A stretch of DNA of 64,000 nt. Origin: Solirubrobacteraceae bacterium. GTDB lineage: Bacteria; Actinomycetota; Thermoleophilia; Solirubrobacterales; Solirubrobacteraceae. A program made the position numbers and the translations under genes. The stretch is from positions 11,519 to 75,518 of the forward strand of contig JADGPO010000072.1 of assembly GCA_017882405.1 (NCBI GenBank), written 5' to 3'. Position 1 is the first letter of the stretch; each line of letters begins with the position of its first letter. The notes beneath the pieces were generated by a model. That model was not told the origin of the DNA. It worked only from the letters and a program-made list of their open reading frames with translations, and made no database searches. Of the stretch, positions 34,804 through 43,776 are shown piece after piece.

Positions 34804-36441
34804 TCAGAGCAGCTTCGCCAGGCGGACGTCGGCCGCTCGGGCGGGGTCCAGCAGCCCCTCGAGCGCCGCGTCGTATGACGGATAAGCGAGGACCGAGCCG
34901 TCGTGGAGGACCATCAGGTAGCGATCCATCGTGCGCAGGAAGGTGCGGTCGTGGGAGACGGCGACGACGGTGCCCTGGAAGGCGTCGAGCGCTCGCTCGA
35001 GCGCCTCGGAGGAGTCGGTGTCCAGGTTGTCGGTCGGCTCGTCGAGCAGCAGCAGGTTGTGGCCCTCCAGCTCGAGCACGAGTACCTCGAGGCGAGCCTT
35101 CTCGCCGCCGCTGAGGACCTCGTAGCGCCGTCGCGCCGCCTCGGCGAGCCCGTAACGGGCGAGCGCCGCCATCGCCACCCGTAGCTCGCCGCGCAGTTCG
35201 GAGACGATGTCAAGCACGACGTTGCCGGCGAAGCCGGGGCGGGTCTGAAGCTGGGTGAAGAAGCCCGTCGACACCCGCGGGCCGACGCGCAGCTCGCCGT
35301 CGTGGCAGACCTCGGGGTCGCCGGCGAGCACCCGCAGGAGCGCGCTCTTACCCGACCCGTTGGGCCCGATCACCCCGACGCGCTCGCCGAAGTGGATCTC
35401 CTCGGAGAACGGCCAGACGAGGCCGTCGATGCCCAGCTCGCGCAGGTTGAGCACGATCCGCGCCGAATCGCCGCCGCGGATGTTGACGGTGATCGCGGTG
35501 TCGAGGACCGGCGACGGCGGAGGGCCGCCCGCCTTGAAGCGATTCCAGCGCGACTCCATCGCGTCGGCCCGCTTGGCCCAGTCGGGCGCGTAGCGGGCCC
35601 GCTCCTTGAACGTCTTCATCAGCCTGAACAGGCGCCGCTCCTCCTCGTGCCAGCGCCTGACGGCATCGCCCAGGCGGCGCTGGCGGTCCTCGCGCGCCTG
35701 CACGTAGGTGGCATACGAGCCGCCGTGCACCCATGCGCCGTTGCCCTCCAGCGTCACGATCGCCCCCACCGCGCCGGCCAGGACCTCGCGATCGTGCGAG
35801 ATCATCACGATCGTCTTCTTCGACTTGCGAATCCGCCGCTCGAGCGCAAGCTTGGCCGGCACGTCGAGGAAGTTGTCGGGCTCGTCGAGCAGCAGCACGT
35901 CGGCGTCGGAGCCGAACAGCACGTCGAGCACCAGCTGCTTGCGCTCGCCGCCGGAGAGGGTCTGCGCCGGGCGCTCGGCGAGGTCGGCAAATGGGCAGCG
36001 GACGATGCGACGGCAGCTCGCGTCCCACTGGCCCTCCAGCTCATAGCCCCCCAGGGCCGACCAGTCGGCGATCGCCACGCCCAGCCCCATGCCCGCGTCG
36101 GGATCGCCGGCGGCGAGCTCGCGCTCCAGAGCGAGGAGGCTCTCGCCGGCCGAGCGGACGGCCCGCGGCGCCAGCGACAACAGCAGCTCCCGGACCGTCC
36201 ACTCGCCGTCGCCCACCCCCACGTCCTGGGCCATGTAGCCGACCCGGCCGCCGTGCGAGGCCTCGCCCTCGTCGGCCGGCAGCAGTCCGACGAGGATCTT
36301 GAGCAGCGTGCTCTTGCCCACGCCGTTGGTGCCCACCAGCCCGACGTGCTGGCCGGGCGAGATGCGGAAGGAGACGTCGGAGAACAGCAGGTCGCCACCC
36401 GGATGGGCGTAGGCCAGCCCGGCGACCGCCACGTGTGCCAT
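34804..36441 (-). CDS. ABC-F family ATPase
   Basis: The 545-residue soluble protein has two ABC nucleotide-binding domains and no membrane segment. Walker A sites are GTNGVGKST and GPNGSGKSA, signatures are LSGGERKQLVL and LSGGEKARLEV, and Walker B sites are VLLLDEPDNFLD and LLLLDEPTDNLD. The linker (EEERRLFRLMKTFKERARYA) is the P-site tRNA-interaction motif region. ABC-F proteins act on the ribosome, resolving stalls or giving antibiotic protection; which subfamily this is cannot be read. Monocistronic. Confidence 0.9.
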   Translation of the reverse strand: MAHVAVAGLAYAHPGGDLLFSDVSFRISPGQHVGLVGTNGVGKSTLLKILVGLLPADEGEASHGGRVGYMAQDVGVGDGEWTVRELLLSLAPRAVRSAGESLLALERELAAGDPDAGMGLGVAIADWSALGGYELEGQWDASCRRIVRCPFADLAERPAQTLSGGERKQLVLDVLFGSDADVLLLDEPDNFLDVPAKLALERRIRKSKKTIVMISHDREVLAGAVGAIVTLEGNGAWVHGGSYATYVQAREDRQRRLGDAVRRWHEEERRLFRLMKTFKERARYAPDWAKRADAMESRWNRFKAGGPPPSPVLDTAITVNIRGGDSARIVLNLRELGIDGLVWPFSEEIHFGERVGVIGPNGSGKSALLRVLAGDPEVCHDGELRVGPRVSTGFFTQLQTRPGFAGNVVLDIVSELRGELRVAMAALARYGLAEAARRRYEVLSGGEKARLEVLVLELEGHNLLLLDEPTDNLDTDSSEALERALDAFQGTVVAVSHDRTFLRTMDRYLMVLHDGSVLAYPSYDAALEGLLDPARAADVRLAKLL

Positions 36442-36541
36442 GCCGTGATGTTCCCAGGCTTCGCGCGGCCCACCGTCGTTTGACGCTATCTGACGCTGCG
36501 CCTCACCAGCGATCGGCTGACGAGGGCGCGGAGGAACTGCG

Positions 36542-37186
36542 TCAGACGCTCATCCAGCGGCGCCCGTAGATCGCGCCCGCGAACAGCTGGGTGAGCGGGG
36601 CGACCAGGTCACTCTCGCCGGTGAGCGACGGGTGCTCGGCCGTCATCGCAATGTGGAAGGAGCGCTCGGCGCTCCACACCAGCGAGGCCGCCAGCGCCTC
36701 GGCATCGGCGCCCGGCGGAGCCAGGCCGGCGGCTCGGTCCTCGACGATCACGCGGGCCAGCCGAGCGGTCAGGTCGCCGTGCATGCGCAGCCACAGGCGC
36801 TGCAGCTCGGGCACCGACGGCCACTCCTCGGTCGCCGCCACCATCAGCGGCGCGTAGCGCGCACACACGTGCACAAGCCGCGCCAGCCCGTCGGCAAGCG
36901 CCTCGTCGGGCGAGCGCTCGCCGCGCTCGAACATCGGCTCGATCTCGTCGTGGACCTCGGCGCTGATTCCACGCACGAGCTTGATCAGGACATCCTCCTT
37001 GGAGGAGAAGTGCTCGTAGAAGCTCGTCCGTCCGACGCCCGCCGCCTTGAGGATCTGGGCCACGCTGAGCTCGGCCAGCGACGTGGTCTCCAGCAGCTCG
37101 GTGGTCGCGGCCAGCACGGCCGCGTAGGTCCGGGGGCGGCGACCGCGACGGCGCGGACGCCGGGGGATGGCCTTGGGGGCGGGCAT
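36542..37186 (-). CDS. TetR-family regulator
   Basis: The 214-residue repressor has a basic N-terminal arm (PRRPRRRGRRPRTYAAVLAA), then the TetR helix-turn-helix LSVAQILKAAGVGRTSFYEH and a ligand-binding domain. The ATG at 37184-37186 lies 14 bases downstream of a near-perfect GTGWACA inverted repeat, probably its own operator. It shares sequence character with the TetR at 38576 (for example EEWP and APPGADA segments), suggesting a paralogous pair controlling the acyl-CoA genes. The open frame upstream of the ATG is not part of the protein. Confidence 0.87.
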   Translation of the reverse strand: MPAPKAIPRRPRRRGRRPRTYAAVLAATTELLETTSLAELSVAQILKAAGVGRTSFYEHFSSKEDVLIKLVRGISAEVHDEIEPMFERGERSPDEALADGLARLVHVCARYAPLMVAATEEWPSVPELQRLWLRMHGDLTARLARVIVEDRAAGLAPPGADAEALAASLVWSAERSFHIAMTAEHPSLTGESDLVAPLTQLFAGAIYGRRWMSV

Positions 37187-37199
37187 TGATCGCGAGCGA

Positions 37200-37216
37200 G
37201 TGTACAGCGTGTTCAC
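37200..37216. promoter_or_regulatory. Candidate TetR operator
   Basis: GTGTACA-GCG-TGTTCAC has 7-bp arms with one mismatched pair and a 3-bp centre. It sits 13 bases upstream of the TetR start codon, where it would block transcription initiation. Autoregulation is inferred from position. Confidence 0.5.
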
Positions 37217-37266
37217 TATTGCCCATGTGAGACGGTACGGGTCGCGGAGGTGGCCGTGTTCCGGCC

Positions 37267-37365
37267 GGCTACAAGCTCCCGCGCCGGGTGCACCACGTAG
37301 CCGAGATGCCCAAGACGGCGACCGGCAAGATCTCCAAGAAGGACCTCCGCGAGCAGTACGGCTGA
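37267..37365 (+). pseudogene. AMP-binding enzyme C-terminal scrap
   Basis: Thirty-two codons read GYKLPRRVHHVAEMPKTATG, then KISKKDLREQYG and TGA. This is the end of an acyl-CoA synthetase, with the catalytic lysine region TATGKISK. Nothing else of the gene remains upstream; the TetR promoter region takes its place. It lies beside the acyl-CoA dehydrogenase gene, so a synthetase-dehydrogenase neighbourhood once existed here. Confidence 0.6.
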
Positions 37366-37383
37366 GAGCAAGCGGGCGGGGGC

Positions 37384-38532
37384 CTAGACGCCGAGCGAGC
37401 GGCCGACGATCTCCTTCATGATCTCGGTCGTCCCGCCGTAGATGCGGGTGACCCGCGCGTCCACGAAGGCGCGCGCGATCGGGTACTCGAGCATGTAGCC
37501 ATAGCCGCCGTGCAGCTGCACGCAGCGGTCGATCACCCGCCCTTGCAGCTCGGTTGACCACCACTTGGCCATCGCGGCGTCCTCGGGCGTCAGCTCGCCG
37601 TCGTTCAAGGCGAGCACCGCCTTGTCGACGAAGGCGGTCGCCAGCTCCACCTCGGTGGCCATCTCGGCGAGCGCGAAGCGCGAGTTCTGAAACGAGCCGA
37701 TCGGCTGGCCGAAGGCGGTGCGCTCCTTGACGTACTGAAGCGTCCACCGCAGCGCTCCCCGGGCCGCCGCCACCCCGGCGATGGCGATACTCAGGCGCTC
37801 CTGGGCGAGGTTGGAGGTCATGTAGCGGAACCCCTGTCCCTCCTCGCCGAGGCGGTTCTCGACGGGCACCCGCACGTCGTTGAAGAACAGCTCGGCGGTG
37901 TCCTGCGCGTGCATCCCGACCTTGTCGAGATTGCGCCCGCGCTCGAACCCCTCCATCCCCCGCTCGATGATCACCAGCGAGATCCCCTTGTGGCGCTGCG
38001 ACGGGTCGGTCTTGACCGCGCAGATCACCAGATCGGAGTTGATCCCGTTGGTAATGAACGTCTTGGAGCCGTTGACCACGTAGGTGTCGCCGTCACGCCG
38101 TGCGCTGGTCCGCAGGCCCGCCAGGTCGGAGCCGATCTCCGGCTCGGTCATCCCCAGCGCCGTGATCAGGCTGCCGTCGGCGATGCCCGGCAGCCAGCGC
38201 TCGCGCTGCTCGTCGTTGGCGAAGGCCAGGAAGTAGGGCAGGCAGATGTCGTTGTGCAACGTCACCCCCAGGCCGCTGCCGGCCACCCCCGCCAGCGAGA
38301 CCTCCTCGGACACGATCTGGTTGAAGCGGAAGTCGTCGACGCCGGCGCCGCCGTAATCCTCGGGCACCTGCATCGCCAGCAGGCCCTTCTCGGCCGCGGC
38401 GGCGAACAGCTCACGGGGGACGATCCTGTCGCCCTCCCACTGCTCGTGGTGAGGAACGATCTCCTCGGCGACGAAGCGATGGACCGATTCGCGGTAGTCG
38501 ACGTGCTCGGGCTCGAAGAGGCTGCGTCTCAT
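37384..38532 (-). CDS. Acyl-CoA dehydrogenase
   Basis: The 382-residue flavoenzyme introduces the alpha-beta double bond into acyl-CoA. It shows the family signatures ITALGMTEPEIGSDLAGLRT (FAD/substrate region) and QLHGGYGYMLEYPIARAFVD, and ends RIYGGTTEIMKEIVGRSLGV. FAD-binding residues in VNGSKTFITNGINSD are present. The Glu of the EGT motif used by some members is GGT here, so the catalytic base is probably the alternative Glu of the isovaleryl/long-chain branch. It is divergent from the TetR gene at 38576, a likely regulator. Confidence 0.9.
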   Translation of the reverse strand: MRRSLFEPEHVDYRESVHRFVAEEIVPHHEQWEGDRIVPRELFAAAAEKGLLAMQVPEDYGGAGVDDFRFNQIVSEEVSLAGVAGSGLGVTLHNDICLPYFLAFANDEQRERWLPGIADGSLITALGMTEPEIGSDLAGLRTSARRDGDTYVVNGSKTFITNGINSDLVICAVKTDPSQRHKGISLVIIERGMEGFERGRNLDKVGMHAQDTAELFFNDVRVPVENRLGEEGQGFRYMTSNLAQERLSIAIAGVAAARGALRWTLQYVKERTAFGQPIGSFQNSRFALAEMATEVELATAFVDKAVLALNDGELTPEDAAMAKWWSTELQGRVIDRCVQLHGGYGYMLEYPIARAFVDARVTRIYGGTTEIMKEIVGRSLGV

Positions 38533-38575
38533 GCGACGTGCATGCTGTCAGACGGCGGCCACTAGCCTGACCGCT

Positions 38576-39178
38576 GTGCCCTCCCCCAGCACCCAGGACT
38601 CGATCCTCGCCGCCACCGAGCTGCTGTTGCGCGAGCGACGGCTCAGCGAGCTGAACGTCGGCGACATCATCGCCGCGGCGGGCATCTCGCGGACCAGCTT
38701 CTATGCCTACTTCGGGTCAAAGACGGCGGTCGTGGCCGAGTGCCTGCGCCGCGTGACCGGCCAGGTGGTGGTGGCCGTCGAGCCGTTCCTCACCGACTCC
38801 GAGGCCGATCCCGAAGCGGCGATCCGGGCCAGCCTCGAGCGCTGGGTGGAGGTCTGCACCGTGCACGGCGCGCTGATGCGCACCGTCAGCGAGGAGTGGC
38901 CGCACGACGAGCAGCTGCGGGCGCTGTGGTCCGAGATCCTCGCCGGGTTCGCCGTCGGCACCGCCCAGGTGATCCGCTCCGCCCGGGCCCGGGGGCAGGC
39001 ACCGCCGGGCGCCGATGCGGACGCCCTGGCGGCCTGCCTGATGTGGGGCTACGAGCGGGTGCTACACGTCGCGCTGGTCGGCGAGGCCCGGGGACTGCCG
39101 AGCCCGGCGCAGATCGTCGAGCCGCTCGCCCAGCTGATGGTCGGCAGCGTCTTCGGACGCCCGATCGCCGCTATTTGA
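38576..39178 (+). CDS. TetR-family regulator
   Basis: The 200-residue protein starts at GTG 38576, 44 bases from the divergent acyl-CoA dehydrogenase start. The DNA-binding region is ILAATELLLRERRLSELNVG followed by DIIAAAGISRTSFYAYFGSK. The C-terminal half resembles that of the TetR at 36542. The tight divergent layout suggests it represses the dehydrogenase and itself. Its last 8 bases overlap the end of the convergent secreted protein gene. Confidence 0.87.
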   Translation: MPSPSTQDSILAATELLLRERRLSELNVGDIIAAAGISRTSFYAYFGSKTAVVAECLRRVTGQVVVAVEPFLTDSEADPEAAIRASLERWVEVCTVHGALMRTVSEEWPHDEQLRALWSEILAGFAVGTAQVIRSARARGQAPPGADADALAACLMWGYERVLHVALVGEARGLPSPAQIVEPLAQLMVGSVFGRPIAAI

Positions 39179-39659
39179 CGGTTTTACCGGAGCCGTTGAC
39201 GGCCATCCACGTGCCGCCGAACTGGTTGGCGCCCACGTAGTCGGTCTCGGCGGCGCTCGAGTCGGCCACGTAGGTATAGAGGGGGTGACCGTTGTAGGTG
39301 ACCTGGTGCGAGCCGCCCGGCAACTTGACCGTCGAGAGCATCGAGCCCTTCACTCCCGGGCCGGCGTGGGGCTTGCCCTGGCTGGTGAGCGCTAGCCATG
39401 TGCTGGTGCAGCCCGAGATGGTCACGCAGCGGTCCTTGTTACGGCCGTCCCTGGTGAACGCGTACAGGGTGCGGCCGCGCCCGTTGACGAGGATCATGCC
39501 GAGGCTGGACTTGTGCAGGGAGATACGGGCCCGCCCACGGCCGGCGGCGGCCGCGTGCGCGGGCCCCGCGGCTGCGGAGGCGAGCGGCACGGCCAGCGCG
39601 CCCAGGGCGGCCAGCGTGGCGGTGAGGCCGGCGAGGCGGCGAATCGGCGTGTGTGGCAT
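39171..39659 (-). CDS. Secreted lipoprotein-type repeat protein (COG4315)
   Basis: The 162-residue product has a Sec signal peptide (RLAGLTATLAALGALAVPLA, cleavage near AHAAA). It carries two copies of the COG4315 repeat: LGMILVNGRGRTLYAFTRDG followed by CVTISGCTSTWLAL, and HQVTYNGHPLYTYVADSSAA followed by NQFGGTWMAVNGSG. The conserved Cys pair is in the first unit. The function of this common actinobacterial exported domain is unknown. It lies upstream of, and divergent to, the sigma factor at 39749, so it could be a target of that sigma. Confidence 0.85.
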   Translation of the reverse strand: MPHTPIRRLAGLTATLAALGALAVPLASAAAGPAHAAAAGRGRARISLHKSSLGMILVNGRGRTLYAFTRDGRNKDRCVTISGCTSTWLALTSQGKPHAGPGVKGSMLSTVKLPGGSHQVTYNGHPLYTYVADSSAAETDYVGANQFGGTWMAVNGSGKTVK

Positions 39660-39748
39660 GAGGTCTCCTTGGTGTCACTGAGGGTCGTCACGGCTCAAGA
39701 CGCCCCGAGCGCTGTTTCCTTCCCGCTGCGCGCGTAGCATCTGTAACG

Positions 39749-40282
39749 GTGCGCCGCCTGGATCCGAAGTCGCTCGGTCAGCACCTGGACGTGCTGTATC
39801 GCGCTGCGTGGGCGCTTTGCGGCTCCCGCGAGGATGCCGAGGACCTCGTCCAGGAGACCTATGCGCGCGTGCTCGCGCGGCCCCGGGTGATCCGCGAGGA
39901 CGAGCGCGCCTACCTGATGCGGACGATGCGCAACACGTTCTACTCGCGGCTGCGGACGGCCTCGCGCCGGCCCCAGGAGACGGCCACGCTGGAGGACGTG
40001 GTGCCGGTCGACCCGCGTGCGAGCCAGCGTCCTGACCGCGCGGCGGAGTTCGGCGAGATCATGGAGGCGATCGCCGCGCTGCCCGAGGACTTCCGGCTGG
40101 CGATCGTCGCGGTGGACGTGCTGGGGCTGTCCTATGGTGAGGCCGCGAAGGTGCTGGACACGCGCGAGGCGACGATCACCACGCGCCTCTACCGCGCACG
40201 CCAGCGGATCGCGAAGCAGTTCGACGACTCCAGGGAAGGATCTGACCCAAACCGGAGTCTGTCTGTGAAGGAGAACCTATGA
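39749..40282 (+). CDS. ECF RNA polymerase sigma factor
   Basis: The 177-residue ECF sigma has region 2 (LYRAAWALCGSREDAEDLVQ, then RAYLMRTMRNTFYSRLR) and region 4 (ALPEDFRLAIVAVDVLGLSY, then ATITTRLYRARQRIA). It starts at GTG 39749. Its stop overlaps the ATG of the anti-sigma gene (ATGA), the classical paired arrangement. Target promoters are unknown. Confidence 0.9.
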   Translation: MRRLDPKSLGQHLDVLYRAAWALCGSREDAEDLVQETYARVLARPRVIREDERAYLMRTMRNTFYSRLRTASRRPQETATLEDVVPVDPRASQRPDRAAEFGEIMEAIAALPEDFRLAIVAVDVLGLSYGEAAKVLDTREATITTRLYRARQRIAKQFDDSREGSDPNRSLSVKENL

Positions 40283-41061
40283 CAGACGAAACGCAGTTGC
40301 CCGAAGCCGAGCTGGCGGCGCTAGCCGACGGCTCGCTGCCTGCCGAGAGGCGGGCGCGGCTGCGTGCCTGGATCGACACCGCGCCGGAGCTGGCGGCGGC
40401 GCTCACCGAGCAGGAACGAGCCGTGACGATGCTGCGCGCGCTGGACGAGCCCGCCCCGGCCGCGCTGCACGCCCGCGTGCGCGAGATGACCGACGGGGCG
40501 GCGACTCCGCTCCGGGCACCGCGCTGGCGCCGCTCGCTGTTCGTGCCGGCGGCGACGGCGCTGGCCGTCGCCGTGGCCGCCCTCGTGGTGCTGCTCGGGG
40601 GCAGCGGCGGCGCGTCGGCCCCGACGGTCCCGCAGACCGCGCACCTGGCGCTGGCCGCCGCCACCTCGACGGCGCCGGCCGAGGACGCCGCGCACCGCGA
40701 CCTGCTGCGTCTGCGCGTCGGCGGGATCGCCTTCCCGTACTACGGGCGCACCGCCGGCTGGGAGGCCACCGGAGCGCGAACCGACACGCTCGGCGGACGT
40801 CGCGTGGTCACCGTCTTCTACACCGCCCACGGCCACCGGGTCGGCTACGCGATCGTCGGCGGCGCGCCGCTGGCGGCGGGCGGGGGCAAGCTCGTGACCG
40901 AGGGCGGCGTGAGCTACTGGCTGCAGCGCACGCGCGGCGCGGAGCTGATCACCTGGCGCCAGGCGGGGCACACCTGCGTGATCGCCGGGCGCAAGGTCGG
41001 CACGGGCACGCTGCTGGAACTGGCCGCCGCGGAGGAGATCCAGGCGGCCCGGGCCGCCTAG
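40279..41061 (+). CDS. Membrane anti-sigma factor
   Basis: The 260-residue protein has a short cytoplasmic sigma-binding helix bundle (LAALADGSLPAERRARLRAW), a single membrane helix at about residues 89-107 (FVPAATALAVAVAALVVLLG) and an exported domain with GRRVVTVFYTAHGHRVGYAI. It lacks the zinc-binding HxxxCxxC motif, which places it among the non-ZAS anti-sigmas. Translationally coupled to the ECF sigma gene; it should hold that sigma at the membrane until a signal arrives. Its stop overlaps the stop of the convergent CGS/CGL gene. Confidence 0.82.
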   Translation: MTDETQLPEAELAALADGSLPAERRARLRAWIDTAPELAAALTEQERAVTMLRALDEPAPAALHARVREMTDGAATPLRAPRWRRSLFVPAATALAVAVAALVVLLGGSGGASAPTVPQTAHLALAAATSTAPAEDAAHRDLLRLRVGGIAFPYYGRTAGWEATGARTDTLGGRRVVTVFYTAHGHRVGYAIVGGAPLAAGGGKLVTEGGVSYWLQRTRGAELITWRQAGHTCVIAGRKVGTGTLLELAAAEEIQAARAA

Positions 41062-42128
41062 CTCAGCGCCGAGCGCAGGTCCTGCACCAGATCCTGCGGG
41101 TCCTCGACGCCGCAGCTCAGGCGCACCAGGTCGGCGGGCACGGCCGCCGCCGAGCCCTCCACCGACTGGTGGGTCATGGCCTGCGGCACCTCGATCAGCG
41201 ACTCCACCCCGCCCAGCGACTCGGCCAGCGTGAACAGCCGGGTGCGAGCGGCGACGCCCGTGGCGTCCGGATGGCGGAAGCTCACCATGCCGCTGAAGCC
41301 CGGCCAGCGCACGTCCTGCACGCCGGGCGCGGCCCGCAGCATCTCCACCACCGCCGCAGCGCTGCGGGCGTGGGCCTCCATCCGCAGGTGCAGGGTGCGC
41401 AGTCCGCGGTGCACGAGGAAGCAGTCCATCGGCCCGGGAACGGCGCCGACGGCGTTCTGCACGAACCGCAGCCGTGCGTACCACTCTGGGTCGCGGGTCA
41501 CCACCACCCCGCCGACGATGTCGGAGTGCCCGCCCAGGTACTTGGTGGTGGAGTGCACGACGAAGTCGGCGCCCAGCTCCAGCGGGCGCTGGTTGGCGGG
41601 CGTGGCGAACGTGTTGTCGACGGCCACCAGCGCGTCGCCGCGCCGCGCCACGACGCCCTTGATGTCGATCACGTTGAGCAGCGGGTTGGTGGGCGTCTCC
41701 ACCCAGATCAGCCGCGTGTCATCGCGCACCGCGCGGCTGACCGCATCGAGCTCGGTCTGCCCCACCAGGTCATAGGCCAGCCCCCAGCGGCTGAAGACCT
41801 TGTCGACCAGCCGGTAGGTGCCGCCATACAGGTCGTCGGGAAGCACGATGTGCGCTCCCGCCTCGCACACCACCGTGATCAGCGCGTGCTCGGCCGCCAG
41901 CCCGGAGGAGAAGGCGACCGCCTGCCCGCCCTCCAATTCCCCCAGCGCCTGCTCGAGCGCCGCGCGAGTGGGGTTGGCCGAGCGGGAGTAGTCGTAGTCC
42001 TCGACAAAGTCTCCGGGGGCGCGCTGGACATAGGTGGAGGTCTGGTGGATGGCGGGGATCACCGAGCCGAACGAAGGATCGGGGGTGAGGCCGGCGTGGA
42101 CCGCCCGCGTGGCGAAGCGGTCGCTCAT
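41058..42128 (-). CDS. Cystathionine gamma-synthase/lyase family enzyme
   Basis: The 356-residue PLP enzyme has YDYSRSANPTRAALEQALGE, the phosphate-binding AFSSGLAAEHA, IWVETPTNPLLNVIDI, the PLP lysine in HSTTKYLGGHSD and AMTHQSVEGS. Compared with MetB/CGL enzymes the segment between the VxWPG strand and FSGMVSF lacks about 17 residues, giving a shorter active-site loop. It follows the CBS gene with a 4-bp overlap, so in this operon it most likely acts as cystathionine gamma-lyase, completing reverse transsulfuration from homocysteine to cysteine. Gamma-synthase activity remains possible. Confidence 0.85.
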   Translation of the reverse strand: MSDRFATRAVHAGLTPDPSFGSVIPAIHQTSTYVQRAPGDFVEDYDYSRSANPTRAALEQALGELEGGQAVAFSSGLAAEHALITVVCEAGAHIVLPDDLYGGTYRLVDKVFSRWGLAYDLVGQTELDAVSRAVRDDTRLIWVETPTNPLLNVIDIKGVVARRGDALVAVDNTFATPANQRPLELGADFVVHSTTKYLGGHSDIVGGVVVTRDPEWYARLRFVQNAVGAVPGPMDCFLVHRGLRTLHLRMEAHARSAAAVVEMLRAAPGVQDVRWPGFSGMVSFRHPDATGVAARTRLFTLAESLGGVESLIEVPQAMTHQSVEGSAAAVPADLVRLSCGVEDPQDLVQDLRSALS

Positions 42129-43501
42129 CCGGCCAGTGCCTCCAGCAGGTCGGTGCGCGTGACCAGCCCCTCGGCCCGGCCGTCGCGGGTGACCATCAGC
42201 GCCTGCTGATCGCCCGACAGCAGCTCGACCGCCTCGCGCACCGGGTCCTCGGTGGAGACGGCCGAGAACGGCGGCTCCATCACGTGCACGATCTCGGCGT
42301 CCAGCAGCGCTGGGTCTTCGGCGGCGCGCCGCAGCAGGCCCCGCTCCCCGATCGCCCCGACGATCGTGGCCGGGTCGTGGGCGGAGACCACGGGCAGCTG
42401 CGAGACGCGATGCTCGTGCAGCAGCGCCACCGCCTCGCGCACGCGGAAGTGGGGCTGCACGGTGACCAGCGACGGCAGCTCGCCGGCGGCGCGCTTGCGG
42501 CTCAGGACGTCGCCGACGGTCAGGTCGGGGTCGCGCGGCAAAAAGCCGTACTGGCGCATCCAGGCGTCGGAGTACACCTTCGACAGATAGGACCGCCCGC
42601 CGTCGGGGATCACCACGACGATCATCGCGTTCGGGTCGTCGACCTCGGCGGCGACCTGCAGCGCCGCGTGCAGCGCCAGCCCACCCGAGCCGCCGGCGAG
42701 GATGCCCTCGGCGTGCGCGAGCCGCCGCGTGGTCAGAAACGCATCGCGGTCTGAGACCATCACCCAGCGGTCGATCACCGCCGGGTCGAACGTCTCGGGC
42801 CAGAAGTCCTCGCCCACGCCCTCCACCAGGTATGGGCGCACGTTCTCGGCGCCGCCCGAGTAGATCGAGCCCTCGGGGTCCGCGCCCACCGAGACCAGAT
42901 CGGGACGGCGCTCGCGCAGGTACCGGACCGTCCCGGTGACCGTGCCGCCGGTCCCCACGCCGGCCACCAGATGGGTGATCCGGCCATCCGTCTGCTCCCA
43001 GATCTCCGGGCCGGTCGAGTCGTAGTGGGCCTGCGGGTTGGCCTGGTTGCGGTATTGGTTGGGCTGAAAGGCGCCGGGGATCTCGGCGGTCAGCCGGTCG
43101 GCCACGCGGTAATAGGAGCGGGGGGACTCGGGCGGCACGTCGCTGGGCGCCAGCACCACCTCGGCTCCGTAGGCGCGCAGCAGGTCGATCTTCTCGCGGC
43201 TCATCTTGTCGGGCATCACCGCCACGACCCGGTAGCCCTTCAGCCGCGCCGCGATCGCCAGCCCGGTGCCCGTGTTGCCCGAGGTCGGCTCCACGATCGT
43301 GCCCCCGGGCCGCAGGTTCCCACTGCGCTCCGCGGCCTCGATCAGGGCGACGGCCACGCGGTCCTTGATCGACCCGCCGGGGTTGAACACCTCCAGCTTG
43401 GCGATCAGCTGGGGCTTCAGGCCGGCGCCGATGCGCGAAAGCCGGACCAGCGGGGTGTCGCCGATCGTGTCCAGGATCGAGTCTGCGATCTGCGCGGTCA
43501 C
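42125..43501 (-). CDS. cbs: Cystathionine beta-synthase
   Basis: The 458-residue enzyme condenses serine and homocysteine (or O-acetylserine and sulfide) using PLP. The PLP lysine is Lys46 in NPGGSIKDRVA, followed by EPTSGNTGTGLAIAARLKGY, GVGTGGTVTGTVRYL and GGSGGLALHAAL. The C-terminal 120 residues carry two CBS motifs (HFRVREAVALLHEHRVSQLP and EDPVREAVELLSGDQQALMV), a regulatory Bateman module. GTG at 43499-43501 gives MTAQIADSILDTIGDTPLVR; the frame stays open further upstream but without similarity. First gene of a two-gene operon. Confidence 0.92.
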   Translation of the reverse strand: MTAQIADSILDTIGDTPLVRLSRIGAGLKPQLIAKLEVFNPGGSIKDRVAVALIEAAERSGNLRPGGTIVEPTSGNTGTGLAIAARLKGYRVVAVMPDKMSREKIDLLRAYGAEVVLAPSDVPPESPRSYYRVADRLTAEIPGAFQPNQYRNQANPQAHYDSTGPEIWEQTDGRITHLVAGVGTGGTVTGTVRYLRERRPDLVSVGADPEGSIYSGGAENVRPYLVEGVGEDFWPETFDPAVIDRWVMVSDRDAFLTTRRLAHAEGILAGGSGGLALHAALQVAAEVDDPNAMIVVVIPDGGRSYLSKVYSDAWMRQYGFLPRDPDLTVGDVLSRKRAAGELPSLVTVQPHFRVREAVALLHEHRVSQLPVVSAHDPATIVGAIGERGLLRRAAEDPALLDAEIVHVMEPPFSAVSTEDPVREAVELLSGDQQALMVTRDGRAEGLVTRTDLLEALAG

Positions 43502-43776
43502 GTCAGGGATTGTGATGCCTCCGCGGCGAAGTGGCGCATCACGTCCGCGCTCGCCGACGTCCTTCCCGCCCAGACGACGCTCGCGGTGGCGGTCCACGAT
43601 GCCGGGACCGGCCAGGCCTGGCAGTCCCCCGAGCCGGCCGGCTCCTCCGCCGTCGCCACGGCGGCGCTCGCCCCGGCGGGCACCACACCGGCGGAGACGA
43701 ACGGCATGAGCAGGTACGGGCTGCTGCACATCCGGTGACGAAGCGGGTGCTGATCGCAGTCCGTATGTTGTGGGTG

